Below are positions 16,930 through 24,988 of a stretch of DNA of 39,640 nt, in pieces. The stretch comes from an uncultured Methanobrevibacter sp. (GTDB lineage Archaea; Methanobacteriota; Methanobacteria; Methanobacteriales; Methanobacteriaceae): contig NZ_CACXTS010000017.1 in assembly GCF_902770715.1 (NCBI RefSeq), positions 1-39,640 of the forward strand, given 5' to 3'. A program made the translations under genes and the position numbers. Under the pieces are notes generated by a model. It saw only the letters and a program-made list of their open reading frames with translations. It searched no databases and was not told the origin of the DNA. Position 1 is the first letter of the stretch; each line of letters begins with the position of its first letter.

Positions 16930-17232
16930 ATGCTTAGAAAAAAAAGAAGAATTTCAGAGTCTAGCGATGATGATCCAATGAGCGGATTGAATAATCTTTC
17001 AGATGCAATGCTTGTTTTGGCTTTGGGATTTTTAATTTTTGCCATTATGGCTTTATCAGTAAATCCTGATATGATCTCGGAGCAAACCAGCACGCAGGAT
17101 GTTTCAACTGCAGATACTTTTACCCAAAACTACACTGATGCTGGAGGGCTTGAGGATAGTGGTTACAGTGAAGTCGGTAAAGTCTATGAGGATCCAAATA
17201 CCGGCGAGCTAGTGATGGTATCGGGTGAATGA
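16930..17232 (+). CDS. DUF2149 protein, ExbD-like motor partner
   Basis: The start is ATG 16930, after GGTGATT, which overlaps the stop of the ExbB-like gene; the longer frame is not supported. The 100-aa protein has a basic cytoplasmic N-terminus, one membrane helix (about 25-45) and an acidic external tail. NLSDAMLVLALGFLIF resembles the ExbD/TolR helix start (LVDVMLVLL), with an aspartate at residue 25 where ExbD has its essential membrane aspartate. It therefore probably forms a proton-driven motor with the preceding protein. The external tail of about 55 residues is shorter than that of bacterial ExbD. Confidence 0.85.
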   Translation: MLRKKRRISESSDDDPMSGLNNLSDAMLVLALGFLIFAIMALSVNPDMISEQTSTQDVSTADTFTQNYTDAGGLEDSGYSEVGKVYEDPNTGELVMVSGE

Positions 17233-17987
17233 TAATTTTTATAGGCGAGTTAATGCATTAATTTTTGCGATAATTCTCCCTTTCATTATTAATCTATTTT
17301 CTTTTCGATGTTTTATTAAATGATATGAAATAATATTAAATTCGACTTTTTGAATATTTTACCTTTATTTTAAAAAATACGAATTTTTAATGATTTTTTT
17401 TAAATCGACATGCATTTATTTTTAGCATTTCACAACATGTTTATTGGAAATTCCTAATATATTTTGGTTTTAATCTTTTTTGATTAAGTATATTTAAGTT
17501 TAATTAGATTCTATAATTAAAAAGTTATTAGGATTGAAATATGAAACATATGCAAATTTATTTTTTATTTGCAGTTCAATAAGAAGTTTTAATATACTCC
17601 TATTTCATAAATATTAAAACGCTATTTTATTCTTTAAATATTTAGTAATGATTTAAAAATATTCTAAAATACATTTTAATGAGTATAATTGTAGTATAAT
17701 AAAAATTAGAATATTTGGGCATAAATGGAGTATGTGTAATTAAAATTATGATAAAAAGTCGAAATAAGATTTTTCTTCATGTTTTCCAATCCGATATGAA
17801 AATCTTTATATGTCAAGTGTTATATAAATAGTATTGCTATTAACGATAATTAAATGTTAATTTAAGATTGTGAGTGAATGATTGAATACAAAATTGTTCA
17901 TCAGTGCATTTCTATTAATCTTTGATTATTCGTATTTGATATCGGATAGTGTATTTTGTTAAGTTATTTTAAAAAAGGAGGAAAAAT
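17233..17987. other. Large AT-rich intergenic region before modA
   Basis: No convincing gene was found in these 755 bases. A TTAATGCATTAA palindrome (17250-17261) followed by T5 may terminate the upstream operon. GTTTTAATAT (17586-17595) and ATATTAAAAC (17611-17620) form a perfect 10-bp inverted repeat. AAGATTTT (17766-17773) and AAAATCTT (17799-17806) form another, immediately before a good TATA box GTTATATAAAT (about 17818-17828). From that box the modA leader would be about 140 bases. A 15-codon ORF at 17878 is not convincing. Confidence 0.5.
17818..17829 (+). promoter_or_regulatory. Probable modABC promoter (TATA box)
   Basis: TGTTATATAAAT is the best TATA match upstream of modA, with the expected start near 17846. 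The inverted repeat at 17766-17806 just upstream could bind a molybdate/tungstate-responsive regulator. Confidence 0.45.
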
Positions 17988-18809
17988 ATGGACTCTAAGA
18001 AAATATTATTAATTGCTATTATAGCTCTTGCAGCTATTGTCAGTATTGGTTCATGTTCCGCAGGTTGGTTTGACTTTATGGGAGGCAACGCTACTGATAC
18101 TAGTTTAGATGGACAAGAAGTTCATTTAGCTGCTGCAGCAAGTTTAAAAAATGCTTTTGACAATGATTTAATTCCTATGTTTGAACAAAAATATCCTGGT
18201 GTAAAAGTTACTCCAACCTATGCTTCAAGTGGGGATTTACAAACTCAAATTGAAAACGGTTTAGAAACAGATGTATTCATGTCTGCTGCTAATAAACAAA
18301 TGGACGCTTTAGTTGAAGAAGGAATTATTGATAATAAAACCAATCTTCAATTCTTAGAAAACAAAGTTGTTTTAATTGTACCTGCTGATTCCAATTCAAC
18401 CATATCTTCATTCGAAGATTTAAAAGATGTTGAAGGCAACATTGCTATTGGTGACCCTGAATCCGTACCTGCTGGACAATACGCTCAACAAGTATTGAAC
18501 AACACTGGTATTTGGGACGATGTTGAATCCAAATTATCTTTAGGTACTGATGTAACCGCAGTATTAAACCAAGTAGCTCAAGGATCTGCTGAATGTGGTA
18601 TTGTATATGCTACCGATGCTAATTCCACTGATGACGTTAAAGTGATTTGCGAAGCTCCTGAAGATGCTTTAGATACTCCAGTTATCTATCCTATTGCTGC
18701 ACTTAAAAACTCAACCGATTCAGACGCTACAAATGCTTTCATAGACTTCTTACAATCTCAAGAAGCTAAAGATGTATTTGTAGAATATGGTTTTACCCTA
18801 CACGAATAG
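17988..18809 (+). CDS. modA: Molybdate/tungstate ABC transporter substrate-binding lipoprotein
   Basis: ModA (273 aa) has a signal peptide with a lipobox-like SIGSC, suggesting attachment outside the membrane by a lipidated cysteine. The mature part is the classic oxyanion binder: VHLAAAASLKNAFD, YASSGDLQTQIENG, TDVFMSAANKQMDALVEEG, GDPESVPAGQYAQQVL and AECGIVYATDA. It binds molybdate, and probably tungstate, for delivery to ModBC; these metals serve formylmethanofuran dehydrogenase in methanogens. It has a near-ideal GGAGG ribosome site. The 111-base gap to modB holds a stem-loop that could favour extra modA product. Confidence 0.96.
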   Translation: MDSKKILLIAIIALAAIVSIGSCSAGWFDFMGGNATDTSLDGQEVHLAAAASLKNAFDNDLIPMFEQKYPGVKVTPTYASSGDLQTQIENGLETDVFMSAANKQMDALVEEGIIDNKTNLQFLENKVVLIVPADSNSTISSFEDLKDVEGNIAIGDPESVPAGQYAQQVLNNTGIWDDVESKLSLGTDVTAVLNQVAQGSAECGIVYATDANSTDDVKVICEAPEDALDTPVIYPIAALKNSTDSDATNAFIDFLQSQEAKDVFVEYGFTLHE

Positions 18810-18833
18810 ATTTTGATTTTGTGTTTGTTCATG

Positions 18834-18884
18834 TGAATAATTAAATATGTTAAAAAAAATAATATATTTAGCATTGATTATTCA
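18834..18884 (+). promoter_or_regulatory. Stem-loop in the modA-modB gap
   Basis: TGAATAAT-TAAATAT (18834-18848) can pair with ATATTTA (18864-18870) and ATTATTCA (18877-18884), giving 15 base pairs interrupted by a one-sided bulge of six bases. The outer arms also belong to two copies of TTCATGTGAATAA (18828-18840 and 18881-18893). It could stabilise or partly terminate the mRNA after modA. Confidence 0.5.
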
Positions 18885-18920
18885 TGTGAATAATTTATTT
18901 TATTTTAAGGTGATACGGAC

Positions 18921-19595
18921 ATGACAGATTGGTCCCCTATTTTTATCTCAATGAAAACCGCAAGTTTATCAATTTTCATAACCTTTTTCATAGGTTTGAT
19001 TGTTGCTTGGGGTATTGTTAAGACTAAAAATGATTCAGTGAAAATTGTACTTGACGGTATTTTTACATTGCCTCTTGTATTACCTCCTACTGTAGTGGGT
19101 TTCTTTTTATTGTATGTTTTTGGTGTTAGAGGACCTATAGGTAGTTTTTTTATAGATTTTTTTGCTATTAAAATTGCTTTTTCATGGCCAGCAACTGTCA
19201 TTGCTGCAGTTGTCATGTCTTTTCCTTTGATGTATCGTTCCGCTCGCGGAGCATTTGAACAGGTTGATTCCAACCTATTAGATGCAGGCCGTACATTAGG
19301 AATGTCCGAGTGGAAAATTTTCTGGAAAGTTTTATTTGCAAATGCATTACCTGGAATTATCAGTGGCGGAATTCTTGCTTATGCAAGGGGTTTAGGTGAA
19401 TTCGGTGCTACAGCAATGCTTGCAGGTAATATTGCAGGACAAACCAGAACACTCCCTATGGCAGTTTATTCTGAAGTGGCTGCAGGTAATATGGGAGAAG
19501 CTTTTAATTATGTTTTAGTCATTGTAGTCATTGCATTTTTTGTTATTTTCATCATGGATTATGTTACCATACGTAAGGAAAAGCAATGGAAATAA
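18921..19595 (+). CDS. modB: Molybdate/tungstate ABC transporter permease
   Basis: ModB (224 aa, normal length) has five to six membrane segments. The ATPase-contact loop is SLLDAGRTLGMSEWKIFWKVLFANALPGI in essence (residues about 117-145), and the preceding PLVLPPTVVGFFLLYVFG is typical of ModB. The start ATG at 18921 lies 10 bases after AAGGTGAT. It precedes modC by 27 bases and belongs to the same operon as modA. Confidence 0.95.
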   Translation: MTDWSPIFISMKTASLSIFITFFIGLIVAWGIVKTKNDSVKIVLDGIFTLPLVLPPTVVGFFLLYVFGVRGPIGSFFIDFFAIKIAFSWPATVIAAVVMSFPLMYRSARGAFEQVDSNLLDAGRTLGMSEWKIFWKVLFANALPGIISGGILAYARGLGEFGATAMLAGNIAGQTRTLPMAVYSEVAAGNMGEAFNYVLVIVVIAFFVIFIMDYVTIRKEKQWK

Positions 19596-19622
19596 TTTAA
19601 TATATGTTTACGAGGAAGGAAT

Positions 19623-20660
19623 ATGAGTGATAAATTGTTAAAGGTAAATATCCAAAAGGAACTCAAGGAATTTGATTTGGATGTTAATTTTGAATTGAAA
19701 AAAAGACATTTGGGTATTCTTGGTCCTTCCGGTTGCGGTAAAAGTATGACACTGAAATCCATTGCAGGAATAGTTGATCCCGATAAGGGTGTTGTAAGTT
19801 TAACTACAGATGAAGAACATGTGTATTTTGATTCTAACAAAAAAATTAATTTAAAGCCTCAAAAAAGAAATGTCGGTTACTTATTTCAGAATTATGCTTT
19901 GTTTCCCAACATGACAGTTGAGGAAAACATTGCTGTTGGGTTATCTAAAGGACATGATGAAAAAACTGTATCTGAAATGATTAAGCGTTTTCATTTGGAA
20001 GGTTTGGAAAAAAGATATCCAAGGCAATTGTCCGGAGGCCAACAGCAAAGGGTAGCTTTAGCCCGTATTTTAGCTTATAATCCTGATGTCATACTGCTTG
20101 ATGAACCATTCAGCGCTATGGATACCTTCCTAAAGGAACAATTGCGTATTGAACTTGTTAATTCGCTAAAAGATTTCGATGGATTTTCTATTTTAGTTAC
20201 TCATAACAGGGATGAAGCATTTCAGTTTTGTGATGAACTTATAGTATTGGATGAAGGCAAGATTATAGCAAAAGGGGATACTCACGAAGTATTCGAGAAC
20301 CCTAGAAAGGTCCAGGTTGCAAGGCTTACCGGTTGTAAAAATATTTCTAAAGTTGAAATAATTGATGATTATCATATCAAGTCTTTGGATTGGGGAGTTA
20401 TATTTGAAGTATCTGAAAAGATTGCACCGAATATTACTCATATTGGAATAAGGGCGCATGATTTTTCTCCTGCTGAAAAAGATGATGTAAATGCCTTTGA
20501 TACGGTCAATTCAACATTGTTGGAAATGCCTTTCGAATGGGAAATAACTTTGGCCAATGGTTTGTGGTGGAAGATGGATAAGCAGATTCATGACCATGAG
20601 TTTGTGATTCCGGATTATTTGAAAATTGACCCTAAAAACATTATACTGTTGGAAGAGTAG
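19623..20660 (+). CDS. modC: Molybdate/tungstate ABC transporter ATP-binding protein
   Basis: ModC (345 aa) has Walker A GPSGCGKS, Q-loop YLFQNYALFPNMTV, signature LSGGQQQRVALAR, Walker B VILLDEPFSAMD and the switch VTHNRDEA. After about residue 235 comes a regulatory C-terminal domain (TGCKNISKVEII...; HIGIRAHDFSP...), the TOBE-like fold that can sense the oxyanion. AGGAAGG precedes the ATG. It ends the mod operon. Confidence 0.95.
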   Translation: MSDKLLKVNIQKELKEFDLDVNFELKKRHLGILGPSGCGKSMTLKSIAGIVDPDKGVVSLTTDEEHVYFDSNKKINLKPQKRNVGYLFQNYALFPNMTVEENIAVGLSKGHDEKTVSEMIKRFHLEGLEKRYPRQLSGGQQQRVALARILAYNPDVILLDEPFSAMDTFLKEQLRIELVNSLKDFDGFSILVTHNRDEAFQFCDELIVLDEGKIIAKGDTHEVFENPRKVQVARLTGCKNISKVEIIDDYHIKSLDWGVIFEVSEKIAPNITHIGIRAHDFSPAEKDDVNAFDTVNSTLLEMPFEWEITLANGLWWKMDKQIHDHEFVIPDYLKIDPKNIILLEE

Positions 20661-20849
20661 CTTGATTATTTCCTGCAAGATACTTTAATTTTCAATTAAT
20701 ATTTTTACTGTTTTTGTCTTTGACGTTTAGTTTTATTGAATGTATCTTACATTAACATCGATGTTTTTGATTTCTGATTTAGTTTTTAGCTAGGGATATA
20801 TATCTCACAAGTAATTTAGGCTTCAAAAGTAGTTTTCACATTGTCAATG

Positions 20850-21386
20850 TTAAAATTTAAAGCAGTTTTCCTGATGGTTGTCAATAATTCCAATTGATTC
20901 AAGATAAGAATAGATTATTGTAGGCCCGACAAATTTCATTCCTCTCTTTTTCAGGTCTTTGGAAATGTTTTTGGACAGTTCTGATTCTGTTTTGAATTCG
21001 GCCTTTATGATTTCACCGTCAGTAAATCCCCAGATGTATTCATCAAAGCTTCCGAACTCCTTCTGTATCTCAATGAAGATTTGTGCATTGTTTATGGCTG
21101 ATGAAATCTTTCCCCTGTGGCGGATAATTCCTTCATTCTGGCGCAGCTCTTCGACTTTATCTTCACTGTATCCGGCCACTTTTTCAACATCAAAGCCATC
21201 AAATGCTTTTCTGAAGTTTTCCCTTTTCTTAAGGATGGTGATCCAGGACAGTCCTGCCTGGAATGATTCCAAAACAAGCATTTCAAATAATTCCTTATCC
21301 TCATGGGTTGGAACTCCCCATTCCTCATCATGATATCTGATGTAGATTTCATCATCTCCAGCCCAACTGCATCGTTCAATAGTCAT
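20850..21386 (-). CDS. tag: DNA-3-methyladenine glycosylase I
   Basis: Tag (178 aa) removes 3-methyladenine from alkylated DNA in base excision repair. It begins ERCSWAGDDEIYIRYHDEEWG, in which Cys6 and His19 are zinc ligands, and ends DNHQENCFKF, in which His171 and Cys175 complete the HxxxC part of the zinc snap. LVLESFQAGLSWITILKKRENF is the helix-hairpin core. Length and residues are as in bacterial Tag. There is no ribosome binding site, and a TATA run lies about 29 bases upstream, so the mRNA is probably leaderless. Confidence 0.97.
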   Translation of the reverse strand: MTIERCSWAGDDEIYIRYHDEEWGVPTHEDKELFEMLVLESFQAGLSWITILKKRENFRKAFDGFDVEKVAGYSEDKVEELRQNEGIIRHRGKISSAINNAQIFIEIQKEFGSFDEYIWGFTDGEIIKAEFKTESELSKNISKDLKKRGMKFVGPTIIYSYLESIGIIDNHQENCFKF

Positions 21387-21410
21387 AGAAATAATTATTA
21401 AATGTTTAAG

Positions 21411-21420
21411 TTATATATAT
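21411..21420 (-). promoter_or_regulatory. TATA box for leaderless tag
   Basis: ATATATATAA read on the minus strand is centred about 29 bases before the tag ATG at 21386. Confidence 0.45.
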
Positions 21421-21552
21421 TTCTAAGGAAATTGAAAGATTAACAAATTTTTATCTATGCCAATATTGCTCGCGTATAACAATCCACATGATAGTAATAT
21501 TCCATACGTTAATGTGTTATTGGTTCGAAATGAGTATGAAGAGGGAATTATT

Positions 21553-22695
21553 ATGGCTAAGTTAGGAATGGGATTGATGAGACTTCCGCTTTTGGATGAA
21601 AACGATTTTACAAACATTGATTATGAACAGGTTAATCAGATGGTGGATGCATATATGGATGCAGGTTTCAACCATTTTGACACTGCATTTGTCTATCATG
21701 AAGGCGTAGGTGAAGATGCATTTAAGAAATGTGTCGTTGAAAGATATCCTAGAGATTCATATAAGATTGCAACAAAATTGCCGTTGTTCGTAATTACAGA
21801 AGAATCACAATTGGAACCGATTTTCGCCCAACAGCTCCAAAATTGCGGTGTTGACTATTTTGACTATTACATGCTTCACAATGTAAGCGGATTTACTGAA
21901 ACCGCTTGGAAAAACGTTGATTTGTATTCATTTATCCAAAAGAAAAAAGAAGAAGGATATATTAAGCATATTGGAATATCCACTCACGGGAATGCGGAAT
22001 TCTTAGAGGAGATTTTATTTGAACATCCAGAACTTGAATTCGTCCTGCTTCAAATAAATTATCTTGACTGGGAAGATGAAAATATCGAATCCAGGAAATG
22101 TTTGGAAGTTGCAAGAAAATATAATAAAAAAGTAATGATCATGGAACCGTATAAGGGAGGATTCTTGGCCGATGTGCCCGAAGAAGCTGAAAAAATCATG
22201 AAGGAATACAATCCCGACAGGTCAGTCGTTTCATGGGCAATGAGATTTGTAGCCAACCTTGATGATGTATGTGTTGTCTTGACAGGTGCAAGCACCCTTG
22301 AACAGCTTGAAAACAATATTCAGGAAATAAAAGATGCAGATCCACTAAATGATGATGAATATAAGATTCTTGAGGAAGTTTCAGAAATAATCAACAGCAA
22401 CATTACTGTTGACTGCACCAAATGCAGATACTGTGTTGACACATGTTCTGAAGACATAGACATTGCCAGGCTTTTTGACTTGTACAATAAGCATAAGATG
22501 CTTGAAAAGGATGACTGGACACAGCACGGTAACGCTTATCTGAATTATTCAAAGCTTCCTGATGTCGGAATAGCTTCTGACTGCATAGAATGTGAAGTAT
22601 GTCTTGAGGAATGTCCTCAGCAAATCAATATTCCCGAAGTTCTCAAGGATGTTGCAAAAACCTTTGAAACTGAAATCTATGGATTTGAAAATTAA
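21553..22695 (+). CDS. Aldo/keto reductase fused to a 2x[4Fe-4S] ferredoxin domain
   Basis: The ATG at 21553 is supported by GAGGGAATT; the frame is open 32 codons further up, but that extension has no family character. The 380-aa protein starts with the reductase barrel (MGLMRLP; FNHFDTAFVYHEG with the catalytic Asp and Tyr; KIATKLP with the Lys; MLHNVS). It ends with two cluster motifs, CTKCRYCVDTCSEDI (about 311-325) and CIECEVCLEECPQQI (about 357-371). Such fusions are common in anaerobes, but their substrates are mostly unknown; ferredoxin-linked reduction of an aldehyde or ketone is inferred. It is a single gene between tag and NAC. Confidence 0.92.
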   Translation: MAKLGMGLMRLPLLDENDFTNIDYEQVNQMVDAYMDAGFNHFDTAFVYHEGVGEDAFKKCVVERYPRDSYKIATKLPLFVITEESQLEPIFAQQLQNCGVDYFDYYMLHNVSGFTETAWKNVDLYSFIQKKKEEGYIKHIGISTHGNAEFLEEILFEHPELEFVLLQINYLDWEDENIESRKCLEVARKYNKKVMIMEPYKGGFLADVPEEAEKIMKEYNPDRSVVSWAMRFVANLDDVCVVLTGASTLEQLENNIQEIKDADPLNDDEYKILEEVSEIINSNITVDCTKCRYCVDTCSEDIDIARLFDLYNKHKMLEKDDWTQHGNAYLNYSKLPDVGIASDCIECEVCLEECPQQINIPEVLKDVAKTFETEIYGFEN

Positions 22696-22785
22696 ATCCA
22701 TTCTTCTTATTTTTTTAAGTTAAGCAAATTTTAATAATAATTAATAATATATTTATAAATAGTTAATTTTATTGAGGATTATATT

Positions 22786-23136
22786 ATGATACCTGGTATG
22801 AACAAGAAACAAATGAAACAAATGGAAAGGCAAATGAAAAAGATGGGCATGAAAATGGAAGAGCTTGAAGGTGTCCGTGAAGTCATTATCCGTTTTGATG
22901 AAAAGGAATTAGTTATTGATAATCCTAACGTAAGTTTGATGAATGTAATGGGTCAGGAAACTTACCAAATTGAAGGTAAGGCTCGTGAAGTGGAGCTTGA
23001 ATATGAAGTTGAAATTCCTGATGAAGACGTTGAAATGGTAGCTAACAGCGCTAATGTTTCCGAGGAAGAAGCAAGAGCAGCTCTTGAGGAATGCAGCGGC
23101 GACCTTGCAGAAGCTATAATGAAATTAAATCAATAG
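22786..23136 (+). CDS. nac: Nascent polypeptide-associated complex protein
   Basis: Archaeal NAC (116 aa) binds nascent chains at the ribosome as a homodimer. The N-terminal helix is methionine- and lysine-rich (MNKKQMKQMERQMKKMGM). The NAC domain spans about 30-75 (VIIRFDEKELVIDNPNVS...), and a UBA domain ends the protein (VSEEEARAALEECSGDLAEAI). Order and size match archaeal NAC exactly. It starts after TGAGGATT. The metallophosphoesterase gene begins 5 bases after it. Confidence 0.96.
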   Translation: MIPGMNKKQMKQMERQMKKMGMKMEELEGVREVIIRFDEKELVIDNPNVSLMNVMGQETYQIEGKAREVELEYEVEIPDEDVEMVANSANVSEEEARAALEECSGDLAEAIMKLNQ

Positions 23137-23141
23137 ATAAA

Positions 23142-23885
23142 ATGACTGTTATTGCACACATTTCAGATTTGCACTGTTCCAAATCTGATTTTGATGAAGA
23201 AGTTTTCATGCAAGCGGTAAGTGAAATCAACCACTTAAAGCCCGACATGATCGTTTTGACTGGTGATATAACCAATAATGGATATTATGTTGAGTTCGAG
23301 CAGGCAAAAAAATATTTGGGAATGTTTGAAGCCCCATTGTTTGCCGTTCCAGGAAACCATGATGCCCGTAATTTAGGTTACCAGACCTTCGAAGAGCTGA
23401 TTGGTGAGAAAAGCTGGAAATTGACTGTAGGGGATAATCTTACAGTAATCGGATTGGACAGCAGTTCACCTGATGAGAACAGAGGCCATATTGGAAATCC
23501 TCAGCATATGTGGCTGGAACACCAGTTGGACGAATGTGTCATCAATGAGAACTTCTCCGTTGTTGCGCTGCATCATCATGTTATCTCCATTCCACAAACA
23601 GGTCGTGAAAGGAATGTCTTATCTGATGCGGGAGATATTTTAAAAACATTAACAACACATGAAGTTGACCTGATTTTATCAGGACACAAGCATGTTCCAA
23701 ACATCTGGAAAATAAATGATACAGTTGTGGTTAATGCAGGATCTCTTTGTTCCACAAAACTTAGGGGGAAAATTAAGAACTCTTATAATGTTTATAATAT
23801 TTCAGATGATGAAATAGAAATCTTCTTGAATTATGTAGATGGAGAAAAATTTTTATTCGGAAAATATCCAAGAAATTCATTATAA
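23142..23885 (+). CDS. Metallophosphoesterase (calcineurin-like, CpdA type)
   Basis: The start at ATG 23142, 5 bases after the NAC stop, removes the overlap of the longer frame. The 247-aa protein carries all five metal-site motifs of the family: HISDLHC, LTGDITNNG, VPGNHD, ALHHHV and LSGHKH. It should hydrolyse a phosphoester with two metal ions in the cytoplasm. The arrangement resembles cyclic-nucleotide phosphodiesterase CpdA. This is noteworthy because a cyclase-like gene lies just downstream, but the substrate cannot be read from the sequence. Confidence 0.93.
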   Translation: MTVIAHISDLHCSKSDFDEEVFMQAVSEINHLKPDMIVLTGDITNNGYYVEFEQAKKYLGMFEAPLFAVPGNHDARNLGYQTFEELIGEKSWKLTVGDNLTVIGLDSSSPDENRGHIGNPQHMWLEHQLDECVINENFSVVALHHHVISIPQTGRERNVLSDAGDILKTLTTHEVDLILSGHKHVPNIWKINDTVVVNAGSLCSTKLRGKIKNSYNVYNISDDEIEIFLNYVDGEKFLFGKYPRNSL

Positions 23886-23962
23886 ATTAAATTTAAATAA
23901 TAGAATACAAAAATATATTATACTGAATTGATTGATTATTATTATTTTTATAGGTGATTATT

Positions 23963-24988
23963 ATGAAAGTGGTCGTAGATGCTTCTAATGTGGCTTATAA
24001 TGTTAAAAACGAAAGGGGACAACCCCAAATGTCAAATATTCTTGCTGCAGTTAAAGCATTAGAAGAGAGTGAAGATGAATTTGTAATTATTGCCGATGCA
24101 TCACTTCGTCATGATATTGATGATAAGGAAAAATTCTTAAGATTGCTGGAAAGTGAAAATGTAGAGGAAGTTCCAGCAGGTAACGATGCAGATCATTTTA
24201 TTTTAGATATCGCTACACGCGAAAGGGCAAGAATCTTGTCCAATGATAAATTCAGGGATTATGCTGCTGAATTTACAAACATTGCTTCAATGAGGATTCC
24301 GTTTGTGATTAAGGATAACAGGCTTACTTTTGGAAAACCGAAACAGCCTAAAAAGGATAAGAATATTCTTCAGCACATCTGTGATGATATCATAAAAGAA
24401 TTAAACTTCAAGAAATGGGAAATATACACAGGTAAGGAAGGTCTGGAGATTTCACCATTAAATATTGCAAAGCAAGCGATTATTCGCATTGATAATGAAA
24501 ATAATGCCGAGTCCAAACTTGAAAACATCTTTGCCAAAATACCAATGTTCAATAAAATTGTAGAAATGGTTGATGATGTTGAAATAGCTGCTCCATATGT
24601 TATTTTTGTATTGGTGCATCCTAAAGATTATAAAGTTGCAGTTAAAAATGCAGGCAATATCTCTGTAACCATTGCAGACAGATTAGGCCTTGAGAAAAAA
24701 CCTTTAATTGCAGTTCGTAATGACTTATTCACTAAACCGGGTACATTTGAATTGAATATCATGTTGGCGGATGAAGTAAGCGAATATGCTCCATACAACA
24801 TTTTAATTCGCGTAAGTACTCATGATGAAGTTTTCATTAAAAGAAATTCCAGAAATATTGCAAGTACAATTGCTGGAAGACTTGGGTCTTGGAAGTTTCC
24901 TTTCGTTTCAGTAAAACCTGACATGCTATTAGAAAAGCCGGGTGATTTTGAAATTGAATTGGAAAAGGGAGGAGGCTTAGATGACTAA
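23963..24988 (+). CDS. PIN/NYN-type ribonuclease-like protein with tandem C-terminal domains
   Basis: The start at 23963 follows AGGTGATTA. The 341-aa protein opens with a Zc3h12a/NYN-like PIN fold: MKVVVDASNVAYN (Asp6, Asn9), FVIIADASLRHDID (Asp45), NDADHFILDIA (Asp75, Asp77) and ARILSNDKFRDY (Asp95), a convincing acidic metal site. Residues about 135-200 are a helical linker. Two similar segments follow at about 210-268 and 277-334, each beginning APY and containing an I..TIA.RLG helix and a KPG.FE strand; they look like a duplicated domain of unknown function, perhaps RNA- or nucleotide-binding. The next gene overlaps its end by 8 bases, so the two products probably work together. Confidence 0.82.
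   Translation: MKVVVDASNVAYNVKNERGQPQMSNILAAVKALEESEDEFVIIADASLRHDIDDKEKFLRLLESENVEEVPAGNDADHFILDIATRERARILSNDKFRDYAAEFTNIASMRIPFVIKDNRLTFGKPKQPKKDKNILQHICDDIIKELNFKKWEIYTGKEGLEISPLNIAKQAIIRIDNENNAESKLENIFAKIPMFNKIVEMVDDVEIAAPYVIFVLVHPKDYKVAVKNAGNISVTIADRLGLEKKPLIAVRNDLFTKPGTFELNIMLADEVSEYAPYNILIRVSTHDEVFIKRNSRNIASTIAGRLGSWKFPFVSVKPDMLLEKPGDFEIELEKGGGLDD

Noticed and set aside
17878..17925. 15-codon ORF in the modA leader as a regulatory leader peptide
   Set aside because: It has only a weak GTGAGTGA in front, and the composition is random-like.
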